Positions 45,670 to 48,088 of a stretch of DNA of 48,088 bases are shown piece by piece. The notes beneath the pieces are model-generated. The model was given only the letters and a program-made list of their open reading frames with translations, did no database searches and was not told the DNA's origin. The stretch covers positions 1 through 48,088 of the forward strand of contig NZ_CAMQSF010000029.1 of NCBI RefSeq assembly GCF_947036865.1, written 5' to 3'. The first letter of the stretch is position 1; each line of letters opens with the position of its first letter. Position numbers and translations under genes: made by a program. The DNA comes from an uncultured Caulobacter sp. GTDB taxonomy: Bacteria; Pseudomonadota; Alphaproteobacteria; Caulobacterales; Caulobacteraceae.

Positions 45670-47001
45670 ATGGACGATAATCTGCTGCATGACGTGGTCG
45701 CCGCCGCGCGCAAGGCCGGGGCGGACGCCGCCGAGGCTGTCTTCGCCGAGCGACAATCCCTCTCCGTTTCGGTGCGCCTGGGCGAACTCGAGGAGGTCGA
45801 GCGCGAGGAGGCCCGCGATTTGGGCCTGCGCGTCTTCATCGGCCAGCGCAGCGCCACGGTCTCCGGCTCCGACATCTCGGCCGAGGCCCGCGCCCGGCTG
45901 ATCGAGCGGGCCGTGGCCATGGCCCGCCTCGCGCCGGAGGACCCCTATGCCAGCCTCGCGCCGCGCGACCGCCTGGCCGCCGGCCCCTTCCCCGCCCTCG
46001 ACCTTATCGACCCCTACGAGCCCACGGCCGAGGCGCTTGAGACCCAGGCCCGTCTGGCCGAGCACGCCGCCCGCGCCGTCAAGGGCGTCACCAATTCCGA
46101 CGGCGGGTCAGCCACCTGGTCGTCCTCGACCTGGTCGCTGGTGACCAGCGACGGCTTCCACGGAACCCACGCGGCGACCGGCCACTCGATCTCGGCCTCC
46201 GCTATCGCCGGCGAGGGGGCGGGCATGGAGCGCGGCGGCGAAGGCCGCTCGACCCGCCACTTCGGCGACCTGCCGGCCGCCGGCGACATCGGGGCGGAAG
46301 CCGGACGCCAGGCGGTGGCGCGGCTGAACCCGCGCAAGATCGCCTCGACCACCGCCCCGGTGATCTTCGAAAATCGCCTGGCTATGAGCCTGATCGGCCC
46401 GCTGCTGGGCGCGATCTCGGGACCCTCGATCGCCCGGGGCACCTCGTTCCTGAAGGATAAGCTGGGCCAGCGGATCTTCGCGCCCGGGGTGCGTCTGCTG
46501 GAAGACCCGCACCGCGTCCGGGGCCTCGGCTCGGCCCCGTTCGACGACGAGGGCGTGGCCACGCAGGCTCGGGCCCTGATCGACGATGGCGTCCTGACCA
46601 CCTGGCTGCTGAATACCAGCTCGGCCAAACAGCTGGGCCTGGTGACCACCGGCCACGCCTCGCGCGGCCTCGCCGGCCCGTCCGGCGTCTCGACCCACAA
46701 CCTGACCCTCCAGCCGGGCGACAAGGACCTGGCCGGCCTGATGAAGGACGCCGGGACGGGCCTCGTCGTCACCTCGATGTTCGGGCCGTCGCTGAACGGC
46801 AATACCGGCGACTGGTCGGTCGGCTGCTCGGGCTACTGGTTCGAGAATGGCGAGAGCACGGGCCCCGTCACCGAGATCACCGTGGCCGGCAATCTGATCG
46901 ACATCTATGCTCGCCTGATCCCCGGCTCGGACCTCTTGCTGCGCGGGGCCAGCAACAGCCCGTCGCTGCTGGTCGACGCCCTGGCGATCGCGGGCAAATG
47001 A
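45670..47001 (+). CDS. pmbA: PmbA/TldD family protease subunit
   Basis: A 443-residue cytosolic protein of the TldD/PmbA pair, a metalloprotease acting on unfolded peptides, microcins and the CcdA antitoxin. Landmarks: ERQSLSVSVRLGELEEVEREEARDLGLRVFIG (about 26-57), WSLVTSDGFHGTHAATGHS (about 154-172), and the C-terminal NTSSAKQLGLVTTGHASRG and GLVVTSMFGPSLNGNTGDWSVGCSGYWFENG (about 366-396). It lacks the TldD HExxxH motif, as PmbA does, so it would need TldD from elsewhere. The stop overlaps the next start (ATGA). Confidence 0.94.
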   Translation: MDDNLLHDVVAAARKAGADAAEAVFAERQSLSVSVRLGELEEVEREEARDLGLRVFIGQRSATVSGSDISAEARARLIERAVAMARLAPEDPYASLAPRDRLAAGPFPALDLIDPYEPTAEALETQARLAEHAARAVKGVTNSDGGSATWSSSTWSLVTSDGFHGTHAATGHSISASAIAGEGAGMERGGEGRSTRHFGDLPAAGDIGAEAGRQAVARLNPRKIASTTAPVIFENRLAMSLIGPLLGAISGPSIARGTSFLKDKLGQRIFAPGVRLLEDPHRVRGLGSAPFDDEGVATQARALIDDGVLTTWLLNTSSAKQLGLVTTGHASRGLAGPSGVSTHNLTLQPGDKDLAGLMKDAGTGLVVTSMFGPSLNGNTGDWSVGCSGYWFENGESTGPVTEITVAGNLIDIYARLIPGSDLLLRGASNSPSLLVDALAIAGK

Positions 47002-47777
47002 CCGACCTCGACCTGATCCTTCAAGCCGCCAAGGCGGCCGGCGAGCTGGCGCTCAACGCCCGCGCGGGCGGCTTGAAGATCTGGTCCAAGGACGGCGGCT
47101 CGCCGGTCACCGACGCGGATCTCGCCGTCGACACCCTGCTGAAGACCGAGCTGCAGGCCGCGCGGCCCGACTATGGCTGGCTGTCGGAGGAGACGGCCGA
47201 CGATCCGGCGCGGCTGACGACGACCCGCCAGTTCGTGGTCGACCCCATCGACGGCACGGTGGCCTTCATGAAGGGCAAGCCCTGGTTCGCCGTCTCGATC
47301 GCGGTCGTCGAGAACGGTCAGCCGGTCGCCGGCGTCGTCCACGCGCCCGCCCTGAACGAGACCTACGCGGCGACCGCCGACGGTCCGGCCACCCTGAACG
47401 GCGTGATCATCGAACCCAGCGCCACCCAGGCCCTCGAAGGCGCGGCCATGCTGGGCGACGCCAAGATGTTCCGCCATCCCGCCTGGCGCGAGCCCTGGCC
47501 GGACATGCGGATCGAGAGCCGCAACTCGATCGCCTACCGGGTCTGCCTGGTGGCGGCCGGCGCCTTCGACGCGGCCGTGGCGCTGTCGGCCAAGAGCGAG
47601 TGGGACGTCGCCGCCGCCGACCTGATCCGCCGCCGCGCCGGCGCCTGGCTCAGCGATCACCAGGGCCGCGACTACGCCTATAATCGACCCATTCCCCAGG
47701 TTCCGAGCCTGGTTTGCGCCAATCAGGCCCTCGCGCCATTGATCCTGTCACGCGTCGGGCATATCGAGCTCCCCTAA
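46998..47777 (+). CDS. Inositol-monophosphatase-family phosphatase (CysQ-like)
   Basis: A 259-residue Mg-dependent phosphatase. Metal-site motifs: GSPVTDADLAVD (about 34-45), WLSEETADD (about 62-70), VDPIDGTVAFMKG (about 84-96, the DPxDGT hallmark) and SEWDVAAADLI (about 202-212). DPIDGT with VTDAD fits 3'(2'),5'-bisphosphate nucleotidases (CysQ) as well as inositol monophosphatases, so the exact substrate is open. The ATG overlaps the pmbA stop by four bases, implying coupled translation. Confidence 0.9.
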   Translation: MTDLDLILQAAKAAGELALNARAGGLKIWSKDGGSPVTDADLAVDTLLKTELQAARPDYGWLSEETADDPARLTTTRQFVVDPIDGTVAFMKGKPWFAVSIAVVENGQPVAGVVHAPALNETYAATADGPATLNGVIIEPSATQALEGAAMLGDAKMFRHPAWREPWPDMRIESRNSIAYRVCLVAAGAFDAAVALSAKSEWDVAAADLIRRRAGAWLSDHQGRDYAYNRPIPQVPSLVCANQALAPLILSRVGHIELP

Positions 47778-47807
47778 TAACCATCCCTCGCAGGAACCTT
47801 GCTCGAA

Positions 47808-48032
47808 ATGCCTGACAAGCAGCTGCTCCATATCGTCGTCGGCGGTGAACTGAAGGATGTCGCCGGCGTCGAATTCCGCGACCTCTCCAAGGTCGAGTTC
47901 GTCGGCGCGTTCCCGAACTACGAAGAGGCCCACAAGGCCTGGAAGGCCAAGGCCCAGGCCACGGTCGACAACGCCCACGCCCGCTACTTCATCATCCACG
48001 CCCACAAGCTGCTGGATCCGAGCGAGGACTGA
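47808..48032 (+). CDS. DUF4170 family small protein
   Basis: A 74-residue cytosolic protein: MPDKQLLHIVVGGELKDVAG, then FVGAFPNYEEAHKAWKAKAQATVDNAHARYFIIHAHKLL (about 28-66). This matches DUF4170, a short alphaproteobacterial family of unknown function. The ATG at 47808 is listed; a TTG three codons earlier has AGGA three bases upstream, which is too close. It follows the phosphatase gene by 30 bp and may be cotranscribed. Confidence 0.85.
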   Translation: MPDKQLLHIVVGGELKDVAGVEFRDLSKVEFVGAFPNYEEAHKAWKAKAQATVDNAHARYFIIHAHKLLDPSED

Positions 48033-48046
48033 AAGTCCGAGCGTCT

Positions 48047-48079
48047 CCTCCCCCGCTGGGGGAGGTGGCCCGGAGGGCC
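48047..48079. repeat. Hairpin repeat at the right edge (family E, partner outside the window)
   Basis: CCTCCCCC/GGGGGAGG with loop GCT (48047-48065) is followed by GGCCC/GGGCC (48067-48079) and GGAGGGGG. This looks like the left half of another inverted pair cut by the window end. Confidence 0.6.
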
Positions 48080-48088
48080 GGAGGGGGC

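Overview
The window is about 48 kb of high-GC alphaproteobacterial chromosome, almost certainly Caulobacter or a close relative. This rests on protein recognition and gene order: sucC-sucD-sucA-sucB, rplU-rpmA-GNAT-obgE(cgtA)-proB, a Caulobacter-style TonB-dependent receptor, and dense intergenic hairpin repeats. I see no tRNA, rRNA, CRISPR array, insertion sequence or phage gene. Codon use looks uniform, and the only clearly damaged gene is a GIY-YIG nuclease.

Layout. 1-5.6 kb (minus): the 2-oxoglutarate dehydrogenase / succinyl-CoA synthetase cluster sucCD-sucA-sucB, with sucB cut by the window edge. 5.9-10.9 kb (minus): a secreted esterase and a 1,120-residue membrane protein fusing a GH18-like domain, a CE4 polysaccharide deacetylase and a GT2 synthase. 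11.1-15.6 kb (minus): an uptake cluster of MFS transporter, TonB-dependent receptor and TetR regulator, with a 22-bp inverted repeat upstream of the receptor. 15.7-17.6 kb: DUF2141 and DUF2306 proteins divergent from a membrane-anchored LytTR regulator. 17.8-25.0 kb: a tripartite RND efflux operon (membrane-fusion protein, HAE1 pump, NodT-type outer-membrane lipoprotein) divergent from a TetR repressor. 25.1-27.4 kb: modA-modB divergent from modE across a good ModE box, with no modC. 27.4-31.4 kb: MarR, VOC protein, DUF1993, GNAT, mtgA and nitroreductase. 31.4-32.0 kb: a frameshifted GIY-YIG nuclease bracketed by paired hairpin repeats. 32.0-35.8 kb: beta-propeller protein, an exbD lacking exbB/tonB neighbours, and a probable zinc-scarcity unit (COG0523 GTPase plus NicO/RcnA-like membrane protein behind a Zur-like box). 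36.0-41.0 kb: rplU, rpmA, GNAT, a protein of unknown function, obgE, proB. 41.2-48.0 kb (plus): ubiD, a mazEF-like toxin-antitoxin pair, an M14 peptidase, a MAPEG protein, pmbA, a cysQ-like phosphatase and a DUF4170 protein.

The most striking non-gene signal is several families of short hairpin repeats, usually in head-to-head inverted pairs at gene ends. Within families A, B and D the stems differ between copies by compensating changes, which argues that the folded form matters. One family (D) flanks and partly builds the 3' end of the GIY-YIG gene. Regulatory palindromes can be read directly for modA/modE, marR, mazEF, the TonB receptor, the RND operon and the zinc unit.
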